From JBDTYT01 sp040005555 (lineage in GTDB: Bacteria; Actinomycetota; UBA4738; HRBIN12), in contig JBDTYT010000019.1 in NCBI GenBank assembly GCA_040005555.1, forward strand, positions 1 through 23,642: a DNA stretch of 23,642 nt, read 5' to 3'. The notes beneath the pieces are model-generated. The model was not told the origin of the DNA. It saw only the letters and a program-made list of their open reading frames with translations, and did not search any database. This document shows, piece by piece, positions 10,581-18,488 of the stretch (positions are counted from its first letter, which is position 1; every line of letters starts with the position of its first letter). The translations under genes were made by a program, and so were the position numbers.

Positions 10581-11479
10581 AGCGCAACCCCCGCCTGTCG
10601 CTTCCCTCGCTGACGGGCGACGAGCCAGTCGACGAAGCGCGTCATCGGCACGGTGATGACCAAAAACATCAGCGCGGCGGCGAGGAGCGGCGTGAAGTTG
10701 AAGTCGGCGTTCTGGAAGATCTGCGCTTGCTTGAACGCCTCCGGGATGGCGACGACGAAGGCAACGAGCGCGGTGTCCTTCTGCAGGCCTATGAAGTCGT
10801 TCAGCAGCGGTGGGATCACGCGTCGCACCGCTTGCGGGATCACGACGAATCGCAGGGACTTCCAGCGGGAAAGGCCGAGCGAGCGAGCGGCCGCCACCTG
10901 GCTGGGGTGGACGGACTCGATCCCCGCCCGATAGACCTCCGCGACGTACGCGGAGTACGACAAGATCAGGGCAACTACTGCCCAGAAGGTGGCGGTGGAC
11001 GGCACACCCGGAAGCCCGAGACTCGGGATCCCGAAGCCGAGGAGGTACACGACCAGGATCGTGGGCACCCCTCGGAACAGATCGGTGTAGATGATCGACA
11101 TCAACCGGAGTGGGAAGAAGACGGGGCCCGGAAGGCTGCGCATGACGGCTAGCAGTAGCGCGAAGGCGAGGATGAAGACCTCGCCGATCAGGAAGTACTC
11201 AACGTTACGTCGGAACTTGCTCGCGATCTCGGGGAAGCTGCGGCGGAACTCCTCACCGTTGAAGAACGCCTGGCGGACGGCCGGCCAGTTCTCGGAGCGG
11301 ATCACCACGAGGATGAGGAGGGTGAACACGATGAAGGTGCTCGCGATCGCGATCGCGACTCCCTTCGCGCCCTCGGCGCGGAGCTGACCGAGGATCTTGG
11401 ACGAGCGCGTGTCCTCGGGGAGCCGCGGGTTGCCGCCCAGCATCATCTGCTCGTCGGGAACCCCTCCGCCTACGGCCAC
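10577..11479 (-). CDS. Polar amino-acid ABC transporter permease (HisM/GlnP type)
   Basis: A 300-residue inner-membrane subunit with about five or six hydrophobic helices. The first (about 36-60) lies after a polar N-terminal tail. The cytoplasmic EAA-like loop is seen as AARSLGLSRWKSLRFVVIPQ, which contacts the ATPase, and it is followed by the family-typical IPPLLNDFIGLQKDTALV. The annotated start is GTG at 11477-11479. An in-frame ATG eleven codons later (11444-11446) is possible because the first residues are poorly conserved in type. It lies 17 bases after the binding-protein gene and overlaps the ATPase start. The substrate is probably a polar amino acid; it cannot be narrowed further. 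Confidence 0.93.
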   Translation of the reverse strand: MAVGGGVPDEQMMLGGNPRLPEDTRSSKILGQLRAEGAKGVAIAIASTFIVFTLLILVVIRSENWPAVRQAFFNGEEFRRSFPEIASKFRRNVEYFLIGEVFILAFALLLAVMRSLPGPVFFPLRLMSIIYTDLFRGVPTILVVYLLGFGIPSLGLPGVPSTATFWAVVALILSYSAYVAEVYRAGIESVHPSQVAAARSLGLSRWKSLRFVVIPQAVRRVIPPLLNDFIGLQKDTALVAFVVAIPEAFKQAQIFQNADFNFTPLLAAALMFLVITVPMTRFVDWLVARQRGKRQAGVAL

Positions 11480-11496
11480 GGTCTGCCCGGGGGTCC

Positions 11497-12444
11497 CTAC
11501 GTCAGGACCGGGACCTCACCGACGTTCGTCTTCTGAGACAGCCACGTCGTCGTGATCTGGGCCAGGGTGCCGTCGGACTTCATCGCGTCGAGCGCCTGGT
11601 TCACGCACGCGACGAGCGAGCTGCCCTTGGCGAACGTCAGCCCGAAGTACTCCCCCGTGGCGGCGGTAGCGAACTGGCCGACGACCACGCCGTTCTTCAC
11701 TTCCTGCACGAAGGGATCGGCCAGGTACAGGGCCGTGGGAAGGTCCACGACGATCCCGTCGACCTGGCCGGCGTTCAACGCCGCCACGCTGTCCGAGAGC
11801 GAGTTGTACGCCCCGGCCTCGCTGTTGGGCTGGATCGTATTCACGATGAAGTCGTAGCTCGTGGTGCCGATCGGCGCCGCGAGCGAGAAGGCTTTGAGGT
11901 CGGCGATGCTGGTCGCCTGCGTGATCGGCGATCCCTTCACGCCCACCACCGCTTGGTTCACGTCGTAGTAGCTCTCGCTGAAGTCGACGGCTTGCGCGCG
12001 CTTCGCGGAGTAGGAGATCTGCTCGATCGCGAAGTCGTAGTTCGTGGGCCCAGGCTTGTAGGTCTGGTTGAAGGGGGCGACGACCCACTGGACCTGGCCC
12101 GTGTCGAATCCGAGCCGGCTAGCCACCTCATACGCAACCGCGTCCTCGAACCCCTTGCCCGTGTAGGGGTCGTTGAACTTCCAGTCCGGGTTGTCCTTCG
12201 TCTCGCCGCCGGCGAAGTAGGGCGGGTACGCCGGATTGTCAGTGCCGATCGTCAGCTGGCCGGCGTTCACGAGGGACAGCGTGTCCGTCGAGCAGCTGGC
12301 GGCGCCGGAGGCTCCGCTCGAGCCGCTGGCACCACTCGCACCGCTCGTCCCGGTCGAGCCACCGGACGTGACCGCCGGGTTGTCCTTCGCGCACGCGGCG
12401 AGGATCAAGCCGAAGGCGGCAACAGCGGTGATGAACCTACGCAT
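11497..12444 (-). CDS. Amino-acid ABC transporter substrate-binding lipoprotein (SBP family 3)
   Basis: A 315-residue extracytoplasmic solute-binding protein. The N-terminus is MRRF, a hydrophobic core and the lipobox LAAC with Cys18 as the lipid anchor. A low-complexity Gly/Ser/Ala linker (about 26-52) joins the anchor to the binding domain. The domain shows LTIGTDNPAYPPY, FEDAVAYEVASRLG and a DFSESYY-type segment, typical of family 3 binding proteins for polar amino acids. The start ATG at 12442-12444 was chosen because the signal peptide begins there; the open frame runs further upstream but with no protein-like sequence. A GGGGG stretch lies ten bases upstream as a possible Shine-Dalgarno. 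It heads the importer operon. Confidence 0.94.
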   Translation of the reverse strand: MRRFITAVAAFGLILAACAKDNPAVTSGGSTGTSGASGASGSSGASGAASCSTDTLSLVNAGQLTIGTDNPAYPPYFAGGETKDNPDWKFNDPYTGKGFEDAVAYEVASRLGFDTGQVQWVVAPFNQTYKPGPTNYDFAIEQISYSAKRAQAVDFSESYYDVNQAVVGVKGSPITQATSIADLKAFSLAAPIGTTSYDFIVNTIQPNSEAGAYNSLSDSVAALNAGQVDGIVVDLPTALYLADPFVQEVKNGVVVGQFATAATGEYFGLTFAKGSSLVACVNQALDAMKSDGTLAQITTTWLSQKTNVGEVPVLT

Positions 12445-12474
12445 CTTCCAACCCCCTGGATCGACGCTGAACGG

Positions 12475-12505
12475 CCGCGGTCCTCGCGCACCGCGGGCGA
12501 GCCTA
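12475..12505 (-). promoter_or_regulatory. Leader hairpin and possible -10 box before the binding-protein gene
   Basis: In the 101-base gap upstream of the importer operon, the minus strand reads TAGGCT (12500-12505), a TAnnnT box with no clear -35. It is followed by a perfect 7-bp hairpin, CCGCGGT/ACCGCGG with an 8-base loop (12475-12496). It could be a terminator of the upstream ABC-2 genes or a leader structure of the importer mRNA. Confidence 0.3.
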
Positions 12506-12545
12506 GCACACGCCCTTCGCAGCGCAGCCGCCGGTAGAACGCTCG

Positions 12546-13325
12546 CTACCTCCTCGGCTCCCACGAGAAGAACCGCGAGGCGAGCGCCAGTCCGACGAGC
12601 CCCCACACCGCGATGACGAGGACGTCGCTCCAGGCGAACGTGAACGCCGGCTTGCCGTAGAAGCTCGCGAGCATCGCGTCGGTGAAGTGCTTGACGGGAA
12701 AGACCCGCCCGACCAGCCTGACCCACGCCGGAGCGTGTTCGGTGATCGGGAAGAACGTTCCTGAGAGGAAGAGCAGCGGCAAGATCGCGGCGTTCACGAT
12801 CGGCGGCGAGGCGTCGGCGTTCGGGATGATCGACGTGAGCGCGAGGCCGAGGGCGGCGAAGCTCATGGCCCCCACTCCGAGCACTGCCAGGAACTGCATC
12901 AGCGCGACGCCGGAAGGGATATCCGCGTGGTAGAAGGCCGCTCCGAACGCGACCGTGATCACGACGAGGATGATCGAAACGATGAGTGCGTGGATCACCC
13001 GAGCCGCCAGGTAGGCCCAGGCGGGCAGTGGGGTCCCTCGCGTCCGCTTCAAGATCCCCGCGTCACGGTTGAACGTCACGCTGATGGCAACGTTCGTGAA
13101 GCAGGCGGTGATCACCGCGAAGGCGGCCATCGACGCCACGTAGTAGGTCGACTGCGTGATCTCCTTGCCCGGGGCAACTTCGGTCTTCCCGCTGCCGAGC
13201 AACGACGTGAAGATCACGAGGAACATCAGCGGGAAGGCGAAGGTGAAGAAGGCCGAGGCCGGGTTGCGCCAGAACGCCTTGTTCGTGAACCGGACCTGTC
13301 GCAGGGTCAAGCCGAGATCGTTCAC
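12546..13325 (-). CDS. ABC-2 type transporter permease
   Basis: A 259-residue membrane protein of the ABC-2 (DrrB/NodJ-like) family. After a short cytoplasmic segment (RQVRFTNKAFWRNPASAFF), six hydrophobic helices can be counted. The FPLMFLVIF, conserved LPLLFLSGTFFPI and PVKHFTDAML segments are typical of drug or lipid exporters. The start is GTG at 13323-13325, overlapping the ATPase stop by four bases (GTGA). The frame stays open further upstream only because it lies under the ATPase gene. The pair probably exports a drug, lipid or polysaccharide; the sequence does not tell which. Confidence 0.92.
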   Translation of the reverse strand: MNDLGLTLRQVRFTNKAFWRNPASAFFTFAFPLMFLVIFTSLLGSGKTEVAPGKEITQSTYYVASMAAFAVITACFTNVAISVTFNRDAGILKRTRGTPLPAWAYLAARVIHALIVSIILVVITVAFGAAFYHADIPSGVALMQFLAVLGVGAMSFAALGLALTSIIPNADASPPIVNAAILPLLFLSGTFFPITEHAPAWVRLVGRVFPVKHFTDAMLASFYGKPAFTFAWSDVLVIAVWGLVGLALASRFFSWEPRR

Positions 13326-14230
13326 TCGCGACCTTCCCCCCCGCCGGTCAGCTCGAGGTACACGTCCTCGAGGGTGGGTCGTGCCACCTCGAGGGCTTCG
13401 AGCTCGACACCTCGCTCGACCGCCCAACCGGTGAGCTCGTGCAGTGCGCGTGTGGGTTCGAGGGTCCGCAGCTCGTACCCGAGATCGGTCGCGGTGAGTG
13501 CGAGCGATAAGGGTGGTGTTCCCGCGGCGCCGCTCACCCTGAACCGGATGACCGCCGTGCCGATATCGCGCCCTCCCAGCGTGTCCGGGGTCCCACGAGC
13601 GACGATCTCGCCCTTCGCGATGACCGCGACGGTGTTCGCGAGGTGTTGCGCCTCGTCCATGTAATGCGTGGTGAGCAAGACCGTTTTGCCGAGTGCCGTG
13701 AGGTTGCGCACGATCTGCCATGCGTTGCGCCGCGCACCGGGGTCGAACCCGGTGGTGGGCTCGTCGAGGAAGAGGAGCTCCGGGTCGCCCGCGAGCGCGA
13801 TGGCGACGTCCAGACGTCGCTGCTGCCCTCCGGAGAGCTTGTCGACGCGCGTGTCGCGCTTCTCTAACAGGCCGACGACCTCGATCACCTCGTCGACGTC
13901 GCGGGGGCTCGGGTAGTAGCCGCTGTAGAGGAGCACGGTCTCGCGGACGGTGAGGTAGGGGTCGACGCCGGTCGACTGCAGGACGATCCCGATCCGGGCG
14001 CGGAGATCGCGCTCGTGTTTGGCCGGGTCGTGACCCAGCACCTGGACGTCGCCGGCCGATCGCGCACGGAATCCCTCGAGGATCTCGACGATGGTCGTCT
14101 TGCCGGCGCCGTTCGGTCCGAGCAGCGCGAACACCTCGCCGCGCTGGACCTCCAGGTCGACGCCTCGCACTGCTTCGACGTCGTCGTAGGACTTGCGGAG
14201 GCCTTCGACCCGGATCGCCACCTCGCCCAT
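13322..14230 (-). CDS. ABC-2 transporter ATP-binding protein (DrrA/CcmA type)
   Basis: A 302-residue ATPase that energises the adjacent permease. Walker A is GPNGAGKTT (about 38-46), the signature is LSGGQQRRLD, Walker B is LLFLDEPTTGFDP and the switch His is in LLTTHYMDEA. The C-terminal extension (about 225-302) is the regulatory domain common to DrrA-type proteins, ending in LEDVYLELTGG. The start ATG at 14228-14230 was chosen because homology (VEGLRKSYDDVEAV) begins just after it. It has no Shine-Dalgarno; a TAGATT box lies seven bases upstream. The gene overlaps the permease start and follows the dehydrogenase by 23 bases. Confidence 0.95.
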   Translation of the reverse strand: MGEVAIRVEGLRKSYDDVEAVRGVDLEVQRGEVFALLGPNGAGKTTIVEILEGFRARSAGDVQVLGHDPAKHERDLRARIGIVLQSTGVDPYLTVRETVLLYSGYYPSPRDVDEVIEVVGLLEKRDTRVDKLSGGQQRRLDVAIALAGDPELLFLDEPTTGFDPGARRNAWQIVRNLTALGKTVLLTTHYMDEAQHLANTVAVIAKGEIVARGTPDTLGGRDIGTAVIRFRVSGAAGTPPLSLALTATDLGYELRTLEPTRALHELTGWAVERGVELEALEVARPTLEDVYLELTGGGEGRE

Positions 14231-14237
14231 CGGCGGC

Positions 14238-14243
14238 AATCTA
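14238..14243 (-). promoter_or_regulatory. Possible -10 box giving a leaderless ABC-2 ATPase mRNA
   Basis: TAGATT on the minus strand lies seven bases before the ATG, with no Shine-Dalgarno between. No good -35 box is seen. It would be an internal promoter within the closely spaced gene run. Confidence 0.3.
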
Positions 14244-14253
14244 TCAGGGGTGC

Positions 14254-15231
14254 TCAGGTGCCCGGGACGAACCCGAGTCGCTTGTCCACCACGTTGCGCA
14301 GGGGCCGGTCGGCGAGGAACAGATCGAGGTTCTCGGCGAACAGCTCCACGCCGGCCGCCTGCCAGCCGGTGACGTCGCCGGACATATGCGGTGACACGAT
14401 CACGCCCGGGAGATCCCACAGCGCGCTCTCGGGCGGGAGGGGCTCCTGCTCGAACACGTCGAGCGCGGCGCCCGAGATCCGGCCGGATCGAAGGGCGTCG
14501 ACGAGAGCGGCCTCGTCCACCGTACTGCCCCGGCCGACGTTCACGAACCGCGCCGACGGTCGCATGGCGGCGAAGGTCGCCGCGCCGAAGATGTGCCGCG
14601 TGCTCGGGGAGCCGGGGAGCACGTCCACGACCGCGTCCGCCCACCCCAACGCGTCCACGAGCTCCTCGGTACCCAGCACGACCCCGAAGACGTCGTCGCC
14701 CGGGCGCGAGGTGCGCCCGACGCCCCGAACCTGCATCCCCATGGCGAGGGCCGCCCGGCCGATCGCCCGCCCGATCGACCCCACCCCCACGACCAGCACG
14801 TGTTGTCCACGGACCCCTTCGGTCTCGCGGTGGACCCAATCGTGGCGCCCCTGACGCTCGACGACGCCCACCAATCCTTTCGCGAACATGATGAGAAGCC
14901 CGCTCACGTACTCGGCCATCGCTTCGTCGAACACACCGCGGGCGTTCGTGAGCACGACGTCGCTCTCGACGAGTTCCGGGAACAGCAGGCCGTCGACGCC
15001 GGCCGAGGCGGAGTGGATCCACCGCAGACGCCGGGCGTGGCCCCAAACGTGGGGCAAGTGGTCGCGGTTCGCTCGCCATGCGAAGATCGCGTCGGCGTCG
15101 GCGATCGAGGTCGCGAGCGCCTCGCGCGTCGCGGCGAACCGTAGATCGACTCGCCCTTCGAGGGCTCCGATCCCCGGGGGCGGCTCGGCTTCGTCGGCCC
15201 CCATCACGACGACGCGGACGCGCTCGGTCAC
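14254..15231 (-). CDS. D-2-hydroxyacid dehydrogenase (NAD(P)-dependent)
   Basis: A 325-residue oxidoreductase that interconverts a 2-ketoacid and a D-2-hydroxyacid. The Rossmann motif is VVGVGSIGRAIG. The catalytic Arg is in NVGRGS, the Glu in FEQEPLP and the His in VSPHMSG. The substrate-domain loop SASAGVDGLLFPEL matches the family. The substrate is unclear; glyoxylate or hydroxypyruvate reductases and phosphoglycerate dehydrogenase relatives share this layout, but the length lacks the ACT domain of the serine pathway enzyme. The start is GTG at 15229-15231, overlapping the DUF2203 stop by four bases (GTGA). Further upstream the frame encodes Arg-rich, non-protein-like sequence lying under that gene. 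Confidence 0.93.
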   Translation of the reverse strand: MTERVRVVVMGADEAEPPPGIGALEGRVDLRFAATREALATSIADADAIFAWRANRDHLPHVWGHARRLRWIHSASAGVDGLLFPELVESDVVLTNARGVFDEAMAEYVSGLLIMFAKGLVGVVERQGRHDWVHRETEGVRGQHVLVVGVGSIGRAIGRAALAMGMQVRGVGRTSRPGDDVFGVVLGTEELVDALGWADAVVDVLPGSPSTRHIFGAATFAAMRPSARFVNVGRGSTVDEAALVDALRSGRISGAALDVFEQEPLPPESALWDLPGVIVSPHMSGDVTGWQAAGVELFAENLDLFLADRPLRNVVDKRLGFVPGT

Positions 15232-15602
15232 AAGGGCTTGCGCCCCGAGAAGCCGGTGGACTGGTCGTGCCAGTGACCGACCTGATCCTCGTCGGCGCGC
15301 CAACACAGGAACACGGGATCGCCGTCGCGGTCCCCCGGGAAATCGACGAGACCGCTCTCGGGATCTCGGAGCGCGATCTCGAGCTCGGCCAAGCGAGCGA
15401 CCTCCGAGCCGAGGATCTGTTTCGCGTCCCAATAGTCACGGCCTCCGTCCCGCCCGCCTCCGTCGTTCGCCACCGTTCCCCGGATCTTCTCCGCGGTGCG
15501 CAGCAACGTTTGCCGCGCCGCCCGGATCCGCTCGAGCCGCTCGCGAAGTTCGGGGAGCATCGCGTTCGCCTCCTCGACGGTGTACACCCGACCCCGGGTC
15601 AT
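15228..15602 (-). CDS. DUF2203 family protein
   Basis: A 124-residue protein that matches DUF2203 from end to end. It opens with YTVEEANAMLPELRERL, a long amphipathic helix, and closes with GLVDFPGDRDGDPVFLCW and VGHWHDQSTGFSGRKPL, the two conserved blocks of the family. The function of the family is unknown. His, Trp and Asp in the last block could form a ligand or metal site, which is only a guess. No signal peptide. It lies four bases after the HAD gene stop and overlaps the dehydrogenase start, so the three are almost certainly co-translated. Confidence 0.9.
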   Translation of the reverse strand: MTRGRVYTVEEANAMLPELRERLERIRAARQTLLRTAEKIRGTVANDGGGRDGGRDYWDAKQILGSEVARLAELEIALRDPESGLVDFPGDRDGDPVFLCWRADEDQVGHWHDQSTGFSGRKPL

Positions 15603-15606
15603 CGAC

Positions 15607-16305
15607 TCACAGCCCCAGCACGCTGGGAAGCTCCTGCATGGACGTGATGCGCGTCCCGGGTGCGTCGGGGAACCGTTCGCGACGATCGATGAGCACCGGC
15701 AGCATCCCGAGCGCCGCCGCCGGTTCGACGTCGAACTTCGGGCTATCGCCCACGTACACGCTCGAGGCGGCGTCGACCCCGGCCCGCGACATCGCGAGCT
15801 CGAAGATGCGAGGGTCGGGTTTCTCCATCCCCTCGACCCCCGAGATCACGCGCACGTCGAAGTATTCCCTCACACGGAGTTGGTCGAGCAACCGCTCGAG
15901 CCACTCTTCGAAGTTCGAGATGATGCCGAGCCGCAACCCAGCGTCCCGGAGCCGGCGCAGCATCGGCACGACGTCCTCGAAGAGGGCGTAGTTCGCGAGG
16001 TCGGTGAACTCCGTGTAGACGGTGTCGATGAGCCCGTTCACGTCGGAGATCCCGAGCTCGCGGAAGAAGATGCCGTACACGTCGTGCCAGAACGCACGCG
16101 AACGTTCGGGCGTCGTGGTCCACAGCTCGTTCGTCTCGGCGGCGTGGGCGAACCGATCGGACACGACGTGGATGCGTTCCCGGATCATCTCGGTGTCGAC
16201 GTCGTAGCCCTCGCGCGCCAACACCTTCGAGAACAGGTCCGGGAACGTCGGGTGCGGGTGCACGAGCGTCTCCCCGGCGTCGAAGAAGACGGCGCGGTAC
16301 CTCAC
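15607..16305 (-). CDS. HAD-superfamily hydrolase (subfamily IA)
   Basis: A 232-residue haloacid dehalogenase-like hydrolase with a helical cap between motifs I and II. Motif I is FFDAGETL with Asp9 as nucleophile, motif II is ISNFEEW, motif III Lys is in EKPDPRIF and motif IV is VGDSPKFDV. The second Asp of the DxDxT signature is replaced by Gly (DAGET). This is seen in some branches and removes the usual general acid, so a plain phosphatase role is less certain. The start is GTG at 16303-16305. It lies 24 bases after coaE, with a TATCCT box eight bases before the start that may allow extra transcription. Confidence 0.92.
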   Translation of the reverse strand: MRYRAVFFDAGETLVHPHPTFPDLFSKVLAREGYDVDTEMIRERIHVVSDRFAHAAETNELWTTTPERSRAFWHDVYGIFFRELGISDVNGLIDTVYTEFTDLANYALFEDVVPMLRRLRDAGLRLGIISNFEEWLERLLDQLRVREYFDVRVISGVEGMEKPDPRIFELAMSRAGVDAASSVYVGDSPKFDVEPAAALGMLPVLIDRRERFPDAPGTRITSMQELPSVLGL

Positions 16306-16329
16306 GGTCAGGAAGGATACCGAGCGGGC

Positions 16330-16935
16330 TCAGGGAGCGGTGGCGCGCTCGGCGAGATCGGCCCAGATCCGGCCGACCTGCCGCTCGAGGTCCTCCCACG
16401 GCCCCTCGTTGTCGATGAGGACATCGGCGACGGCTGCTTTGTCCTCGAGCGGCAGCTGCGCGGCGATCCGCGCACGGACCTGGTCCTCCCCCATCCCTCG
16501 GTCGCGCATCAGCCGCTCGATCTGCGTCTCTACGCTCGCGGAGACGACGAGCAGCACGTCGAAGGCCGTGTGCATCCCCGTCTCGACGAGCAAGGGCGCG
16601 CTGAACACGACGACGGCGTCGCTGTCGTTGTGGCGCTCGCACTCCTCGGCGAAGAGGCGGCGCACCTCGGGGTGGACGATCTCCTCGAGATCTCGGCGTG
16701 CCGCGGGGTCGGCGAACACGATGCTCGCGAGCGCCTCGCGGTCGATGTTTCCGCCGGGTGCGAGGATGTTGGCTCCGAACCGCTCCACGACGAGGTCGTG
16801 GCCGGGCGTGCCGGGCTCCACGACGGACCGTGCGAGCGCGTCGGCGTCGAGCACGATCGCGCCCCGCTCTTCGAGCATGCGGGCGACGGTCGACTTGCCC
16901 GACCCGATCCCGCCCGTCAGGCCGACGAGCAGCAC
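16330..16935 (-). CDS. coaE: Dephospho-CoA kinase
   Basis: The last step of coenzyme A synthesis: ATP-dependent 3'-phosphorylation of dephospho-CoA in the cytoplasm. The 201 residues match the usual length. The P-loop is GGIGSGKST (about 8-16), followed by the typical RMLEERGAIVLDADALAR and VFADPAARRDLEEIVHPEVR blocks. The lid and base-binding region reads RLMRDRGM with a downstream DVLIDNEG. The start is GTG at 16933-16935, three bases after the rpsA stop. Adjacency to rpsA is widely seen in actinobacteria. Confidence 0.97.
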   Translation of the reverse strand: MLLVGLTGGIGSGKSTVARMLEERGAIVLDADALARSVVEPGTPGHDLVVERFGANILAPGGNIDREALASIVFADPAARRDLEEIVHPEVRRLFAEECERHNDSDAVVVFSAPLLVETGMHTAFDVLLVVSASVETQIERLMRDRGMGEDQVRARIAAQLPLEDKAAVADVLIDNEGPWEDLERQVGRIWADLAERATAP

Positions 16936-16938
16936 GCG

Positions 16939-18363
16939 CTACTCGCTTCGGCCTTCGCGGCGCTTCAGGTCCTCGAGGATCGACTCGAGCGAGACGTCCT
17001 CGTCCGCAGCTTCGGCCGCGTCCGGCTCGGCGACCGCCGTTTCGGGGGACAGCTCTGGCGCAGACACCTCCGCCGCAGCCGTCACCGCTTCGGTCACCGG
17101 CTCCGAAGTCTCAGGACCGGCCTGCGGGGGGACGTCGGCGGGCGCAGCCGCCTCGACCTGCGCCGCCACGGGCGCGTCGTGCTCGACCTCGGTCGCGGCC
17201 GGCGGGGGCGTCGCCGCCTCTTCCTCCTCGATCTCGATCCCGGACGGGGTGGGCATGGCGCCCCCGACCTGCCGCATCGAGAGCGAGATGCGACGACGCG
17301 GGACGTCCACCTCGATCACCTTGACACGGACCTCGTCACCGACCGACAGGACGGCCTCCGGGGACTCGACGTGCTGGTCGGAGAGCTCGGAGATGTGAAC
17401 GAGACCCTCGATACCGTGCGCAACGCGGACGAACGCCCCGAACGGCACGAGCTTCGTGACCTGCCCGTCGATGATCTCCCCCGCCTGATACTTGCGTTCG
17501 AACTCCTTCCAAGGGTCTTCCTGCGTCGCCTTCAGCGAGAGCGACACGCGTTCGCGCTCGAGGTCGACGTCGAGCACCTCGACCTCGACCTCCTGGCCCA
17601 CCTGGACGACCTCGCTCGGATGATCGACGTGCTTCCACGACAGCTCGGACACGTGCACCAGGCCGTCGACACCGCCGAGGTCGACGAACGCGCCGAAGTT
17701 CACGATCGAGCTCACCGTGCCGGTGCGCCGCTCACCCTTCTGAAGCGATTCGAGGAACTTCTTGCGGCCCTCGGACTGCGACTCCTCCAAGAAGGCGCGC
17801 CGCGAGAGCACCACGTTGTTGCGGTTGCGGTCGAGCTCGATGATCTTCGCCTCGAGCTCGGTCCCGACGAACGGGTGGAGATCGCGCACACGGCGCAGGT
17901 CGACCAGCGAGGCCGGCAGGAACCCACGCAGCCCGATGTCGAGGATCAAGCCTCCCTTGACGACCTCGATGACGGGTCCCTTGATCGTGGTACCCGATTG
18001 CATGACCTCCTCGATCCTGCCCCACGCGCGCTCGTACTGCGCCCGCTTCTTCGACAGGATGAGCCGGCCTTCCTTGTCCTCCTTCTGCAAGACGAGGGCC
18101 TCCACGTGGTCGCCGACCTTCACGACCTCGTTCGGGTTCACGTCGTGGCGGATCGACAGCTCTTTGGCGGGGATGACCCCTTCGGACTTGTAGCCGATAT
18201 CCAGCAGAACCTCGTCACGGTCGATCTTCACGACCTCCCCGTCGACGATGTCGCCTTCCTTGAAGTCGCGCAGTGAGGCCTCGATGGCCTCGCGGAGCTC
18301 CTCCGGCGTCAGGTCGCGCTCGGGCGCGGCCTTGGTCTCGCTCGTCGTCTCGATCTCCACCAT
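16939..18363 (-). CDS. rpsA: 30S ribosomal protein S1
   Basis: An RNA-binding ribosomal protein that helps recruit mRNA. Four S1 (OB-fold) domains can be placed at about 36-105, 122-189, 209-278 and 295-364. The last two carry the well-conserved VNFGAFVDLGGVDGLVHVSE and PFGAFVRVAHGIEGLVHISE cores. A Glu/Ala/Pro-rich tail (about 365-474) follows and ends in a charged helix. Four domains rather than six is the actinobacterial form. I start at ATG 18361-18363, but a GGAGG lies only two bases before it; the next codon is GTG, which sits at a better distance, so the true start may be one codon later. It has its own promoter in the 125-base gap after polA. Confidence 0.96.
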   Translation of the reverse strand: MVEIETTSETKAAPERDLTPEELREAIEASLRDFKEGDIVDGEVVKIDRDEVLLDIGYKSEGVIPAKELSIRHDVNPNEVVKVGDHVEALVLQKEDKEGRLILSKKRAQYERAWGRIEEVMQSGTTIKGPVIEVVKGGLILDIGLRGFLPASLVDLRRVRDLHPFVGTELEAKIIELDRNRNNVVLSRRAFLEESQSEGRKKFLESLQKGERRTGTVSSIVNFGAFVDLGGVDGLVHVSELSWKHVDHPSEVVQVGQEVEVEVLDVDLERERVSLSLKATQEDPWKEFERKYQAGEIIDGQVTKLVPFGAFVRVAHGIEGLVHISELSDQHVESPEAVLSVGDEVRVKVIEVDVPRRRISLSMRQVGGAMPTPSGIEIEEEEAATPPPAATEVEHDAPVAAQVEAAAPADVPPQAGPETSEPVTEAVTAAAEVSAPELSPETAVAEPDAAEAADEDVSLESILEDLKRREGRSE

Positions 18364-18371
18364 CTCCTCCC

Positions 18372-18386
18372 GCGCGCGTGGCGCGC
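18372..18386 (-). promoter_or_regulatory. Hairpin directly upstream of the rpsA Shine-Dalgarno
   Basis: A perfect 6-bp stem, GCGCGC with a 3-base loop, ends one base before the GGGAGGAG ribosome-binding sequence. A second palindrome, GCGCATGCGC, lies at 18414-18423 in the same leader. The position suggests control of ribosome access; S1 is known to regulate its own translation in Escherichia coli, but here this is inference. Confidence 0.4.
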
Positions 18387-18437
18387 ACTCCGGCTTGTGG
18401 GATCTGCCGAGGTGCGCATGCGCCTCGCGGCTCGGGC

Positions 18438-18467
18438 ATGGTAGTTGTCCTGCGGAAACGCCGTCAA
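18438..18467 (-). promoter_or_regulatory. Promoter of rpsA
   Basis: On the minus strand TTGACG (18462-18467), an 18-base spacer and TACCAT (18438-18443) form a good housekeeping-type promoter. Transcription would begin near 18431, giving a leader of about 68 bases. It probably drives rpsA, coaE and the following genes. Confidence 0.6.
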
Positions 18468-18488
18468 CGCTCGCCGGCGGGGCGTGCC

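Noticed and set aside
15496..18276. Very long open frame of about 926 codons on the plus strand opposite rpsA, coaE and HAD
   Set aside because: It spans three convincing minus-strand genes and their junctions, has no recognisable domain and mirrors their codon structure.
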